DNA from: Rossellomorea sp. SC111
Lineage (GTDB): Bacteria > Bacillota > Bacilli > Bacillales > Bacillaceae_B
Reading direction: 5' to 3'
Assembly: GCF_024733565.1 (NCBI RefSeq)
Contig: NZ_JANIOC010000015.1
Coordinates: forward strand, 1 to 64,000
DNA length: 64,000 bases
Shown here: in pieces, positions 46,207 through 55,317 of the stretch
Numbering within the stretch: the first letter of the stretch is position 1
Layout of the letters: every line of letters starts with the position of its first letter
The notes under the pieces: generated by a model
Database searches by the model: none
The model's input: the letters and a program-made list of their open reading frames with translations, nothing else
Told to the model about the DNA's origin: nothing
Translations under genes and position numbers: made by a program

Positions 46207-46935
46207 TTGATTCGTGAGGTTTTGAATTTCAGGCAAGAGGAGTATCCGTTTGAGCTGTTTTCCGCTTCTCATTTGGCTGCAATTTTGGTTTCAGTTGGAT
46301 GTATTGTGGGGTTATATATTTTTAGAGAGCGTGTACAGGGTAGTGTGAAGGGTTTGCTGAAATGGGTGCTGATTATTTTACTTGTATTGAGCGAAGTGTC
46401 TTTCCAGGTTTGGTATGGTTTGAATGATCAGTGGGATGTAACGATAAACTTACCTTTTCAATTATGCTCTTTGTCTTTGTATCTTTGTACCATCATGCTT
46501 ATAAGCAGCAATTATAGAATGTTTGAAATTAGTTTCTTTTCCAGTATGTCCGGCGCGTTTATCGCCATCGTCACACCTGAATTATTTTTTGGCTTTCCTC
46601 ATTTCCGTTTTTTTCAATTTTTTCTGGCCCATTTATCGATAGTTTTATCATGTTTGTACATGGTATGGATTGAAGGGTACAGGTTGTCTTTTGGATCGGT
46701 GATCAGGGCATTTATGGCATTGAATGTAATCGCAGTCGTAGCTTATGCTGTTAATAAAGTAGCCGGGGCCAATTACATGTTTCTTATGCATAAACCGTAT
46801 AACGCAAGTCCGATCGATTATTTGGGGGAGTATCCCTGGTATCTCCTTTCACTCGAAGGGGTGAGTGTTGTATTATTTTTAATTCTCTATGCTCCTTTTC
46901 ATCTTTTTAAAAAGAATCGGAAAGGTGAAAGGTAA
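46207..46935 (+). CDS. TIGR02206 (YwaF-like) integral membrane protein
   Basis: A 242-residue protein with seven or eight membrane helices, characteristic of the YwaF/TIGR02206 family: FELFSASHLAAIL at the start, NLPFQLCSLSLYLCTIMLI near 85 and a late KVAGANYMFLMHKPYNASPI near 185. The family function is unknown. TTG 46207 (protein beginning IREVLNFRQEEYPF) has TAGGGGG 9 bases upstream. The open frame extends to GTG 46183, which lacks a binding site. It opens a four-gene cluster; the gap to the next gene is 62 bases with no terminator. Confidence 0.8.
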   Translation: MIREVLNFRQEEYPFELFSASHLAAILVSVGCIVGLYIFRERVQGSVKGLLKWVLIILLVLSEVSFQVWYGLNDQWDVTINLPFQLCSLSLYLCTIMLISSNYRMFEISFFSSMSGAFIAIVTPELFFGFPHFRFFQFFLAHLSIVLSCLYMVWIEGYRLSFGSVIRAFMALNVIAVVAYAVNKVAGANYMFLMHKPYNASPIDYLGEYPWYLLSLEGVSVVLFLILYAPFHLFKKNRKGER

Positions 46936-46997
46936 ATATATGAAACTTTCCTTTGACTTCATTCGTCTATTAACATATAAAGCAGGGAGCAGGTTTG

Positions 46998-47588
46998 ATG
47001 ACTCAACTATTAATCTTAAGTGTAATCGTTCTTGTTTCTTACGGATTGGGCAGTATAACAGGAGCTTATTATATAGTGAAATTATTCACTGGCAAGGATA
47101 TTCGTAAGATCGGAAGTGGCAATGTCGGCGCAACGAATGCAGGTAGATCGACAGGTAAGAAAGGTTTTTTACTGACTCTCGTTGTAGATGCAGGCAAAGT
47201 AATACTGGCATTATCCTTCACTTCTCTCCTGACTGATGGGGAGGCATATTTGATCTTAAGCTCGTTCTTGATCATGATTGGGCACCTGTTTCCCATTCAA
47301 CTCGGGTTTCACGGTGGGAAGGGGGTTGTAGCGTATTTGGCTACAGCATTATTTCTCTGCCCGTTAAGTATTGGTGTTTTCGCTATTATGATGGGCGGAG
47401 CATACATCGTCATTAGGAGATATACATTCTCAGGTCTTCTTTCAATGGGTACAATCCCGATAACTGCCTATGTGATTGAAGGTTCATTCACTATATCTGC
47501 TGGCCTGGGGGCTTTATTTATGACTGTCCTCTTTTTCCATAACAGATCATTTCATCATTCAGTCGAAACAAAGGAGGTACGAGAATGA
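46998..47588 (+). CDS. PlsY-type glycerol-3-phosphate acyltransferase
   Basis: PlsY transfers an acyl group from acyl-phosphate to glycerol-3-phosphate in the membrane. The 196-residue, five-helix protein has the family motifs: KDIRKIGSGNVGATNAGR near residue 34 and GHLFPIQLGFHGGKGV near 93. GGGAG/AGG precede ATG 46998. Its stop overlaps the next start (ATGA), tying it to the GNAT-aminotransferase gene. Housekeeping plsY of Bacillus is usually next to parE/parC; this one sits in a lipid- or polymer-like cluster, so it may be a specialised paralogue. Confidence 0.85.
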   Translation: MTQLLILSVIVLVSYGLGSITGAYYIVKLFTGKDIRKIGSGNVGATNAGRSTGKKGFLLTLVVDAGKVILALSFTSLLTDGEAYLILSSFLIMIGHLFPIQLGFHGGKGVVAYLATALFLCPLSIGVFAIMMGGAYIVIRRYTFSGLLSMGTIPITAYVIEGSFTISAGLGALFMTVLFFHNRSFHHSVETKEVRE

Positions 47589-49195
47589 ATAATGATACTT
47601 TACACTATAAAATTGCATGCGAACAGGATGAATTTCAACAAATATACTCGTTAAATTATCAAACGTTCGTGGAAGAAATCCCTCAGCATGAAGAAAATGA
47701 TACGAGTATGCTGGTGGATAAATTTCACGATGAGAATACATATGTGATAGCAAAAGCGGGTGATGAAGTCGTCGGGATGATTGCCGTAAGGTCCGAACGG
47801 CCATTTTCGTTGGATCATAAGCTCGGCAATCTGGATGAGTATTTACCTGATCAGGCAGTTCCATGTGAAATCAGACTGCTTTCAGTTAAAGAAGCGTATA
47901 GGAGTACAAGGGTCTTTTATCAATTATGTGACCGCCTCGTGTCCTATTGTTTGGAAAAGGGGTATACTATGGCGCTCATTTCCGGTACGGTACGCCAGCT
48001 TAAACTTTATAAGCGGATTGGATTTCTCCCTTTTGCTGAACTTGTGGGAGAAGAGGAAGCAAGATTTCAACCCATGTACCTGACCCGAGAGAGCTTCGAG
48101 AATTCAACTAAAGCATTTCAGCGCTTAATGATCCGGAAGACCGCTGAACTGCCCACACGTTCTTTTTTGCCAGGGCCAGTGCAGCGTCATACAAGAGTGG
48201 AGGCCGCATTTAGAAGGGACGCAATGTCTCACAGAAGCAGTCCTTTTCTGCATGAAATGGAAGTTGTAAGAAAGAGTTTACGTGATATAACGGGTGCGAA
48301 TCATGTACAGGTGGCTGTGGGAACAGGAACCTTATCTAATGATATGGTGGCAGCTCAGTTGACAAAAATAAAGGGTAAAGGTCTAATTCTTTCAAATGGG
48401 GAATTTGGCAGCAGATTGATGGATCATGGTAAACGTTTCGATTTAACCTATCATACAATCGAAAAGGAGTGGAATGAACACATTACAGTGGAAGAAATAG
48501 AAACCGTCCTTCAATGTGATCCCGATATAAAGTGGCTGTGGACGGTTCATTGTGAGACATCGACAGGATATTTATATCGTGTAGGAGACATTCTTTCACT
48601 CTGTCAAAAATATAATGTAGAACTTTGTATTGATGCCTGCAGTTCGGTCGGAACAGTTCCAGTCGACTTTAGTAAAGTGTTTCTCGCTACCTCTGTAAGC
48701 GGAAAGGGACTTGGCTCGTATCCAGGACTCGCCCTCATTTTTCATCGGGAGATAATCAATCCAAGTGCGTCGATCCCAAGATATCTGGATGTGGGCATGT
48801 ATGCTATGAATGGAAGTGTCCCTTATACTCACTCATCTAATCTACTAGCCGCATTAAATGAAGCCATCGAGTTGATTCACTATGATGGGACCTTGAACAT
48901 CTCTAAAAATGTAAGGCGTAGGCTAGCTGATGAAGGGATTCAAATCTTAGGGGATGAAAATTACTCCCCCGGTGTGATTACCATTGCACTAAATAGGGAA
49001 CAGTGTAGTAGACAATTCGGGGATGCCTGCAAAAGCAGGGGCATCTTATTAAGCTATGAAAGTGAATATTTGATTAATAGGAATTGGGTGCAGGTGGCAC
49101 TTATGGGAGAACACAACGAACGAGAGGTTTTTGATGCCATGACAATGCTCATCAGAGAATATAACAGTATGGTTGGAACAAAGGTAGTGAAATGA
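47585..49195 (+). CDS. GNAT acyltransferase fused to class V aminotransferase
   Basis: A 536-residue two-domain fusion. Residues about 1-185 form a GNAT domain beginning like N-acyl amino acid or autoinducer synthases (IYSLNYQTFVEEIPQHEEND), with CEIRLLSV and an acyl-CoA-like helix. Residues about 200-530 are a PLP aminotransferase of class V (alanine-glyoxylate or 2-aminoethylphosphonate type): VAVGTGTLSNDM, WTVHCETSTGY, IDACSSVGTVP and the PLP lysine in SGKGLGSYPGLAL near 380. It starts at ATG 47585, overlapping plsY (ATGA), and ends overlapping the LtaS-like gene the same way. The product is unknown; making and acylating an amino compound is an inference. Confidence 0.85.
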   Translation: MNNDTLHYKIACEQDEFQQIYSLNYQTFVEEIPQHEENDTSMLVDKFHDENTYVIAKAGDEVVGMIAVRSERPFSLDHKLGNLDEYLPDQAVPCEIRLLSVKEAYRSTRVFYQLCDRLVSYCLEKGYTMALISGTVRQLKLYKRIGFLPFAELVGEEEARFQPMYLTRESFENSTKAFQRLMIRKTAELPTRSFLPGPVQRHTRVEAAFRRDAMSHRSSPFLHEMEVVRKSLRDITGANHVQVAVGTGTLSNDMVAAQLTKIKGKGLILSNGEFGSRLMDHGKRFDLTYHTIEKEWNEHITVEEIETVLQCDPDIKWLWTVHCETSTGYLYRVGDILSLCQKYNVELCIDACSSVGTVPVDFSKVFLATSVSGKGLGSYPGLALIFHREIINPSASIPRYLDVGMYAMNGSVPYTHSSNLLAALNEAIELIHYDGTLNISKNVRRRLADEGIQILGDENYSPGVITIALNREQCSRQFGDACKSRGILLSYESEYLINRNWVQVALMGEHNEREVFDAMTMLIREYNSMVGTKVVK

Positions 49196-51045
49196 GTGGG
49201 ATGAAAGATTTCTTTTCGCGTTTTAAGACAAATAAACTGGTTGGGTTTGCCCTGCTTTCACTATGGATCAAAACCGTATTGGTCTCCTTAATAGGATTCA
49301 ACATCCATGTAGAAACTTTTCTGGACATAATGCTCATATTATTAAATCCGGTCGGTTCCATCATGATATTGATCGGTTTCAGCTTTTTTTTCTTTAAGAG
49401 GGTCAAGAAGATTCTGGTCGTACTTTTTATGGGGGTTGCGACCGGTCTCCTTTATGGCGATCTTCTTTACTTTCGTTTCTATTCAGATTTCGTAACGGTT
49501 CCCATTCTATTTCAATTTAAGAATGTAGGGGGCATCGGACCCAGTACGTTTGAATTGATGAGCCCTTGGGATTTACTCTTATTGGTTGATATTATCATTG
49601 CAGCCTGGATGTTGAAGAAGGACCGGCCGGGTTCTGACATCTTGTCACGCAGATGGAAGTTGACCTTTATCGTGATTAGTCTCTCATTATTGGTGTTGAC
49701 CATTGGAATGGGATTGATTAAATCACCATACTTATTTGCAGAGTCCTATGATAGGGAACAAATGGTAAAATCCGTTGGGCCTTATAATTATCATATGTAT
49801 GACATTGGGATTGCCGCAACGAACCCATTTTCTCATCTACTTGCGAACAAATCTGACACCAAGGCATCCGTGCAGTATACTCAATCAACGAAGCAGGACA
49901 CCTCTGACTTATTTGGGGTTGCTGAGGGGAAAAACCTGATATTAGTCAGCATGGAATCCACCCAGAACTTCGTTATCAATGCAAAAGTGAATGGAGAAGA
50001 AATCACACCATTTTTGAATTCCTTGATTAAGGACAGTTTTTACTTCAATAATATTTACGACCAGACGGCACAAGGGAAAACGTCGGATGCAGAATTCATG
50101 ATTGATACCGGGTTGTATCCACTATCAAGCGGATCAGCTTTTGTGAGAAAACCCGATAATACATACGCCAGTCTTCCACATATGCTGAAAAAGAAGAAAG
50201 ATTACTATTCAGCTGTTTTTCATGGGAATGAGCGCACATTTTGGAACCGTGAAATGATGTATGAGACCCTGGGGTACGATCGCTATTTTTCCAAGAGGGA
50301 CTTTACCGTAACAGAAGATAATTCAATCAATTATGGGATAAAGGATATCCCTTTTTTCGAGCAGACAAGTTCCTATCTTGAGAATATCCCACAGCCGTTT
50401 TATACACGTCTCATAACCCTGACAAATCATTTCCCTTTTTTATTGGAGGAAGATGATCAATTCATCGATACAGCTTCTACGAGTGAAGATGTAGTAAACC
50501 GCTATGTCACAACGGTCCGTTACGAGGATGAAGCGATAAAAACATTATTTGAAAAGCTTAAAGCAAATGGGATGGATAAGAATACGGTAGTGGTCCTTTA
50601 CGGGGATCATTATGGGATTTCCGAGAAATACGAACCAGGTGTTTTTGAGCTATTGGGTCAGAAGGATACTCCAGTCAACCATGCCAAGCTTCAGCAAGTT
50701 CCCCTGATCATTCATGTTCCAGGGGAAGAGGCAAGGACGATAGACACCATTGGAGGAGAGATTGATATCCGGGCAACGGTCCTGCATTTATTGGGTATAG
50801 ACACAAAGAACGCTCTGTCATTTGGTCATAGCCTATTCACACGGAATGAAAATCATCCCGTTATTTTCCGTGATGGGGATTTCATTACAGATAAGTATAT
50901 TTTCCAGGATAATGTCTGCTACAATAAAAAGAGTGAGGAGTCTGTAAGTGATTCCCTATGCGATCCATTTAAGGAAACGGTTAGAAAAGAGTTGAGGATG
51001 TCAGATGACATACTGTATGGTGACTTATTGAGATTTCTGGAATAG
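49192..51045 (+). CDS. LtaS-like phosphoglycerol/sulfatase-fold transferase
   Basis: A 617-residue membrane enzyme with five N-terminal helices and an extracellular sulfatase-like domain. All LtaS catalytic elements are visible: Glu in VSMESTQNF, the nucleophile Thr in QGKTSDAEF near 303, the His of TNHFPFLL and GDHYGIS near 467. LtaS polymerises glycerol phosphate from phosphatidylglycerol into lipoteichoic acid. Its placement with PlsY and a novel acyltransferase-aminotransferase suggests a modified substrate. It overlaps the upstream stop (ATGA) and ends in a strong terminator, closing the cluster. Confidence 0.9.
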   Translation: MSGMKDFFSRFKTNKLVGFALLSLWIKTVLVSLIGFNIHVETFLDIMLILLNPVGSIMILIGFSFFFFKRVKKILVVLFMGVATGLLYGDLLYFRFYSDFVTVPILFQFKNVGGIGPSTFELMSPWDLLLLVDIIIAAWMLKKDRPGSDILSRRWKLTFIVISLSLLVLTIGMGLIKSPYLFAESYDREQMVKSVGPYNYHMYDIGIAATNPFSHLLANKSDTKASVQYTQSTKQDTSDLFGVAEGKNLILVSMESTQNFVINAKVNGEEITPFLNSLIKDSFYFNNIYDQTAQGKTSDAEFMIDTGLYPLSSGSAFVRKPDNTYASLPHMLKKKKDYYSAVFHGNERTFWNREMMYETLGYDRYFSKRDFTVTEDNSINYGIKDIPFFEQTSSYLENIPQPFYTRLITLTNHFPFLLEEDDQFIDTASTSEDVVNRYVTTVRYEDEAIKTLFEKLKANGMDKNTVVVLYGDHYGISEKYEPGVFELLGQKDTPVNHAKLQQVPLIIHVPGEEARTIDTIGGEIDIRATVLHLLGIDTKNALSFGHSLFTRNENHPVIFRDGDFITDKYIFQDNVCYNKKSEESVSDSLCDPFKETVRKELRMSDDILYGDLLRFLE

Positions 51046-51054
51046 AAGCAATGT

Positions 51055-51088
51055 AAACCCCCGGCTCAAGTGAGAGCCGGGGGTTTAT
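51055..51088. terminator. Rho-independent terminator after the LtaS-like gene
   Basis: AAACCCCCGGCTC pairs with GAGCCGGGGGTTT around a short loop; a very stable stem. Confidence 0.92.
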
Positions 51089-51148
51089 TAACGGAAATGA
51101 AGCTGTGTAGTGACTGTAATTTTATTATGTAAACAATACTAAGGATGC

Positions 51149-51496
51149 TTAAAATTCATCGTGAGTATGAAGGGGATAAAACCTGCCATTAAAACCAATC
51201 ACGTTGATCTGTTTACTATGCAGAGGGTCATCTAAGCTCTTATACTGTCTGCTTATCCTTGATATGAATATTCCGGGAGAATAACTACCACTTGCATCAG
51301 CGAACTTAGTCCTCTCTGTTATATCTCCACTGACACTTTCCACTTCAATGATGGAACAATCTTCGTTGCAATCGATCTTATACTCTTTTTGAAGCCATTT
51401 TTCAAAATCTTGTTCAGTCGGTCTGTTAAGAATCGTAACGATACTAAGTGCAACGATTACAGCCATTACAAAAAGAAACGTCGATCTTTTGTTCAT
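51149..51496 (-). CDS. Membrane-anchored hypothetical protein, 115 aa
   Basis: A 115-residue protein with one N-terminal membrane helix (about 7-24), then a small soluble domain with two cysteines in DCNEDC near residue 44 that could form a disulfide outside the cell. AAGGAAT precedes the ATG. No family recognised. It lies between the LtaS-like gene (convergent) and a sensor kinase on its own strand, from which it is separated by a terminator. Confidence 0.7.
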   Translation of the reverse strand: MNKRSTFLFVMAVIVALSIVTILNRPTEQDFEKWLQKEYKIDCNEDCSIIEVESVSGDITERTKFADASGSYSPGIFISRISRQYKSLDDPLHSKQINVIGFNGRFYPLHTHDEF

Positions 51497-51586
51497 TGTT
51501 CGATTCCTTCTTTCCGTAAATGTTGGAAAATACTGATAAAATTAGTTTATCACAGTTTGCGAGAGAAGAGTGAAAAACACCATAAT

Positions 51587-51614
51587 AAAAGAGCCTGGGG
51601 TCCCAAGCTCTTTT
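51587..51614. terminator. Rho-independent terminator after the sensor kinase
   Basis: AAAAGAGC pairs with GCTCTTTT with an inner TGGG/CCCA stem. Confidence 0.8.
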
Positions 51615-51626
51615 CAAAGATTCATT

Positions 51627-52910
51627 TTAAGGAAGAAGCGGCAGTGTGATTTTTACAACGGTTCCTTTGTTTAATTCACTTTCATATTCAATCATTCCGC
51701 CCATTTCACGAATAAGTTTATTTGTCACCATGCTTCCCAACCCCGTCCCTTTGGACTTCGTTGTATAAAAGGGTAAGCCGATTTTCTTTAACTCATCTCC
51801 GGTCATTCCTTTTCCGTTATCCGAAATGCTGATATGAATAGAGCGAGACAAGGGATCTTCTTTTAAAGTGATTGAAATTTTACCTTGATTCTCAATGGAT
51901 TCGATGCCATTTTTAATAACATTCATGATGGCTTGCTTTAAATGGTCCGCATCACCTTTAATATGATGGGTGCCCGTTCTGTGAAAAACGATGGTAGTAT
52001 TGGAGTAGGATGCAAAAGGTATCAATAGATCCACACACTCCCCGATGATATGTTCAATGTTGAGCCTTGACAGTTGGAATCCGCTTGGTTTTGCCACGCT
52101 CAGATAGTCTGTGATAATTTTGTTGGTTCGATCCAATTCATTGAGGATGAGGGGGGAGTACCTCTTTAACCTGCTGTCCTGTGAGTCCTCGCTTAGGTGC
52201 TGAATGAAACCCCTCACAGTTGCAAGAGGATTGCGGATCTCATGGGCGATTGAAGCGGCCATCTGCCCAACCATATTCAGTTTATCAAGATATACCATTT
52301 CTTCAATCTGCTTATTCGTCCGGATCAGATGCTCAATGATGAACACCAAAGCGAGAAATGTAAAATAAAAAACTGAAAAATAAATGATATAAAAGGGCAG
52401 ATGTAAAATAGGGATAGTAATAGTAATAATCGCTATGTAGAATATAGAATGGATAAGAAAGATAAGAGTACTCACTAAAAATTTGTATTGAGTCTTCAAC
52501 AGCATCTTACGAAAGATGACCCCTATTACAAGGGCCAAAACTGAAACGGCAATACCCACTGCAACGTAAGGACCGCCTATTAAATAACGAAAGATGATGA
52601 CAAACCCGAGTACGATAGACCCTGATAATAAACCTGCATATATGGTGGAAATCAGGATTGCAAGCATGCGTAAATCAAAATGAGTGGCACCAAGCGTCTC
52701 GATGGGGTACAACATGCATAAAAGTGCCCCAAATGCTCCGACCAACCCATATGTAATTTTGTGTTTGAAGATAGAGTCCTGTTTTTCTCTGAATGGAAAA
52801 AGGACATTTGCATTATAGGTAAAAGAAAATAAGATTGTAATATTGATCAGTAGAGTTTTGATTAATGTAATCAAATAAAAGCCTCCAAAAACGATTTGAC
52901 TCAGGAACAC
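51627..52910 (-). CDS. 5TMR-LYT type sensor histidine kinase (KinB-like)
   Basis: A 427-residue kinase with five or six N-terminal membrane helices (about 1-195) holding the 5TMR-LYT-type stretch RYLIGGPYVAVG. A HisKA domain follows with the acceptor histidine in ASIAHEIRNPLATVRGF near 224. The HATPase domain has NVIKNGIESI, DNGKGM and FYTTKSKGTGLGS. This layout is like sporulation kinase KinB and LytS-type sensors. No response regulator is adjacent, so a role in the Spo0A phosphorelay is plausible but inferred. GTG 52910 lies 7 bases after GGGAG; TTG 52913 is nearer the site. Confidence 0.88.
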   Translation of the reverse strand: MFLSQIVFGGFYLITLIKTLLINITILFSFTYNANVLFPFREKQDSIFKHKITYGLVGAFGALLCMLYPIETLGATHFDLRMLAILISTIYAGLLSGSIVLGFVIIFRYLIGGPYVAVGIAVSVLALVIGVIFRKMLLKTQYKFLVSTLIFLIHSIFYIAIITITIPILHLPFYIIYFSVFYFTFLALVFIIEHLIRTNKQIEEMVYLDKLNMVGQMAASIAHEIRNPLATVRGFIQHLSEDSQDSRLKRYSPLILNELDRTNKIITDYLSVAKPSGFQLSRLNIEHIIGECVDLLIPFASYSNTTIVFHRTGTHHIKGDADHLKQAIMNVIKNGIESIENQGKISITLKEDPLSRSIHISISDNGKGMTGDELKKIGLPFYTTKSKGTGLGSMVTNKLIREMGGMIEYESELNKGTVVKITLPLLP

Positions 52911-52987
52911 CAAAAGCTCCCTGTCTAATAATATACAAGAACATACAAATACTAAAAATACTTCATTTCCCCCTATTAGTCAAATTT

Positions 52988-53107
52988 CAGGGACGGACCT
53001 CTAAATCGCTTGAATTTTTAAGCAATCACTTTAATAAAATGTAGTGTTGAAGCATGTTACATGGAAATTTGAGATCGAAAATGTGACTTAATCCAAGGTC
53101 CGTCCCT
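52988..53107. repeat. Inverted pair of AGGGACGGACCT elements, 120 bp
   Basis: AGGGACGGACCT at 52989-53000 and its exact complement AGGTCCGTCCCT at 53096-53107 bracket about 95 AT-rich bases that include a GCTTGAATTTTTAAGC hairpin. The interval between divergent kinase and YitT genes holds no open frame. It looks like a small non-coding element with terminal inverted repeats. Confidence 0.6.
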
Positions 53108-53276
53108 CTCTATAAGCAGGTATTTTAGCAGGTAGAATAGAATATATAATTTATATGGCTTGTTTAGGGGTATTGGATGTAAAGAGTTGATACATAGTTG
53201 GATAGTTGGGTGTTGCCAAGTGCATAGGGTGGTTCGGCCGTTCTGTTAGAGTATCATATGAGGAGGGATGAAGGTG

Positions 53277-54176
53277 ATGGAAGGACAGGTCTTGGATCAA
53301 CGCCAGCAGGTGAAAATCATGCATAAGAAAATCCCATTGAAAGAAGTGGTGAAGAGGGCTATCCTGATTACTATAGGAGCTGTGATCATGGCTGTCGGTC
53401 TGGAGATTTTCCTTGTTCCCAACCAGGTCATCGATGGAGGGATTGTCGGCGTTTCCATTATGCTCTCACACATAACAGGCATTAAGTTGGGACTTTTTAT
53501 CTTTATTTTAAACATCCCCTTTTTCTTCATTGGATATAAACAAATCGGTAAAACCTTCGCATTTTCTACGCTTTATGGCATTATCATCCTTTCAATTTCG
53601 ACAACATTTCTACATCCTGTTGCTGCCTTTACACAAGATATTCTGTTGGCATCCTTATTTGGAGGCATTGTTCTCGGCATAGGGGTTGGTATGGTCATCA
53701 GATACGGGGGATCTCTTGACGGAACTGAAATCCTGGCCATTTTATCAAGTAAAAGGCTTCCTTTCTCTGTAGGGGAAATCATCATGTTTGTGAATCTTTT
53801 CATTTTAGCCAGTGCAGGCTTTGTCTTCAGCTGGGATAGGGCCATGTATTCTCTACTCGCTTATTATGTTGCATTTAAACTCATTGATATTACGATTAAA
53901 GGGCTGGATGAATCTAAATCCGTTTGGATCATCAGTGAGAATTACGAAGAGATTGGAGACGCCCTCCTACATCGGTTAGGCAGGGGTGTCACTTATTTAA
54001 AGGGAGAAGGTGCCTTTTCAGGAGATGACAAAAAGGTCATATTCTGTGTCATCACACGACTTGAGGAGGCAAAGTTGAAGGACATCGTGGCAGAGCATGA
54101 TCCTTCCGCATTTCTCGCGATAGCGGATATTGCTGAGGTAAGGGGAGGGAGGTTTAAGAAAAAAGACATTCATTGA
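53277..54176 (+). CDS. YitT family membrane protein with DUF2179 domain
   Basis: A 299-residue protein: five membrane helices (about 25-190) with the family motifs FLVPNQVIDGGIVGVSIMLS near 47 and GIGVGMVIRYGGSLDGTEIL near 140, followed by a cytoplasmic DUF2179 domain (about 215-290) ending in ADIAEVRGGRF. ATG 53277 is 9 bases from AGGAGGG; ATG 53268 touches it and GTG 53274 is intermediate. It is the long paralogue of the gene at 40296. The function is not established. Confidence 0.88.
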   Translation: MEGQVLDQRQQVKIMHKKIPLKEVVKRAILITIGAVIMAVGLEIFLVPNQVIDGGIVGVSIMLSHITGIKLGLFIFILNIPFFFIGYKQIGKTFAFSTLYGIIILSISTTFLHPVAAFTQDILLASLFGGIVLGIGVGMVIRYGGSLDGTEILAILSSKRLPFSVGEIIMFVNLFILASAGFVFSWDRAMYSLLAYYVAFKLIDITIKGLDESKSVWIISENYEEIGDALLHRLGRGVTYLKGEGAFSGDDKKVIFCVITRLEEAKLKDIVAEHDPSAFLAIADIAEVRGGRFKKKDIH

Positions 54177-54206
54177 TGCCGCTTTTATGAAAGCTACATA
54201 TAAATG

Positions 54207-54243
54207 CACAGCATCGGGATAACTCCTGGTTCTGTGTTTTTTT
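54207..54243 (+). terminator. Probable terminator after the YitT gene
   Basis: CACAG/CTGTG with an inner CGGGA/TCCTG pairing, followed by seven T residues; the stem has internal loops. Confidence 0.5.
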
Positions 54244-54451
54244 ATGTGTGAAGTCCCAAGACGCCGAATGTGTCCCGTCTATTCAGTATGCTTTCTGTAT
54301 TGGATTATGTAGATATTCTTATTGTCGGCTACTTGTACTTGTAGTACTATTATCTAGATTAGGATGAAGAAATTACTCGATACCGAAAATTCGATGAGGA
54401 ACCTTCCAAGAAGTCACAAAAATATCATCTTCAATAGAGGAGAACGGAATC

Positions 54452-55273
54452 ATGGAACTTGTAATACTGATTAAAGCATTTATTCTCGGTATGGTAGAAG
54501 GCTTGACGGAGTTTGCTCCGGTATCCTCTACCGGCCATATGATCGTGGTGGATGATCTATGGATCAATTCGATAGAAGTGTTGGGGAAATACCCTGCCAA
54601 TACATTTAAAGTAGTCATTCAACTTGGATCCATTCTTGCAGTAGTCATAGTGTTTCGAGAGAGATTCAAGGATTTATTAGGGATGAATTCCCTTAAAGAA
54701 AATAGATCATCAAAATTAAAACTATCACATATATTAGTCGGGTTGCTCCCGGCAGTAATACTTGGGTTACTGTTCGAGGACTACATCGATGAACATCTCT
54801 TTTCACTAAATACGGTCCTTGCAGGGTTAGCCATAGGTGCTTTCCTTATGATCGCTGCCGATCTGTTCCGGCCAAAGGTGCAGGCGGTGGAAACCGTTGA
54901 TGAGATCACCCACAAGAAAGCGTTGATGATTGGACTGATTCAATGTCTATCTTTATGGCCGGGGTTCTCAAGGTCTGGTTCTACCATTTCAGGTGGCGTA
55001 TTACTTGGGTTAAGCTACCGTGCAGCGTCTGATTTCACCTTCATTATGGCTGTACCGATCATGCTGGGTGCTAGTGCTCTGTCTCTGATGAAAAACTGGA
55101 TGTATTTCAATGCTGAGTTCATGCCCTTTTTAGTTGTCGGATTTATCAGCGCATTCCTATTTGCTTATTTATCGATCCGCTTTTTCTTAAAAGTGATCAA
55201 CAAAGTCAAGTTAATCCCATTTGCCATTTACCGCCTTATTCTGGTGGGCATTATTTTACTGATTTTTGTATAA
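54452..55273 (+). CDS. uppP: Undecaprenyl-diphosphatase UppP (BacA)
   Basis: UppP removes a phosphate from undecaprenyl pyrophosphate to recycle the lipid carrier for cell wall synthesis; extra copies raise bacitracin resistance. The 273-residue, eight-helix protein has both signature regions: GMVEGLTEFAPVSSTGHMIV near residue 13, with the catalytic Glu and Ser, and LWPGFSRSGSTISGG near 170, with the essential Arg. GAGGAG precedes the ATG. It is complete and of normal length. Confidence 0.95.
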   Translation: MELVILIKAFILGMVEGLTEFAPVSSTGHMIVVDDLWINSIEVLGKYPANTFKVVIQLGSILAVVIVFRERFKDLLGMNSLKENRSSKLKLSHILVGLLPAVILGLLFEDYIDEHLFSLNTVLAGLAIGAFLMIAADLFRPKVQAVETVDEITHKKALMIGLIQCLSLWPGFSRSGSTISGGVLLGLSYRAASDFTFIMAVPIMLGASALSLMKNWMYFNAEFMPFLVVGFISAFLFAYLSIRFFLKVINKVKLIPFAIYRLILVGIILLIFV

Positions 55274-55281
55274 TGTAGCAC

Positions 55282-55310
55282 TTGACAGTTAGAAAATACT
55301 CCCATATAAT
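55282..55310 (+). promoter_or_regulatory. Consensus sigma-A promoter of the thrS T-box transcript
   Basis: Perfect TTGACA (55282-55287) and perfect TATAAT (55305-55310) with ideal 17-base spacing, just after the uppP stop and ahead of two T-box leaders. Confidence 0.9.
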
Positions 55311-55317
55311 TTCAATA

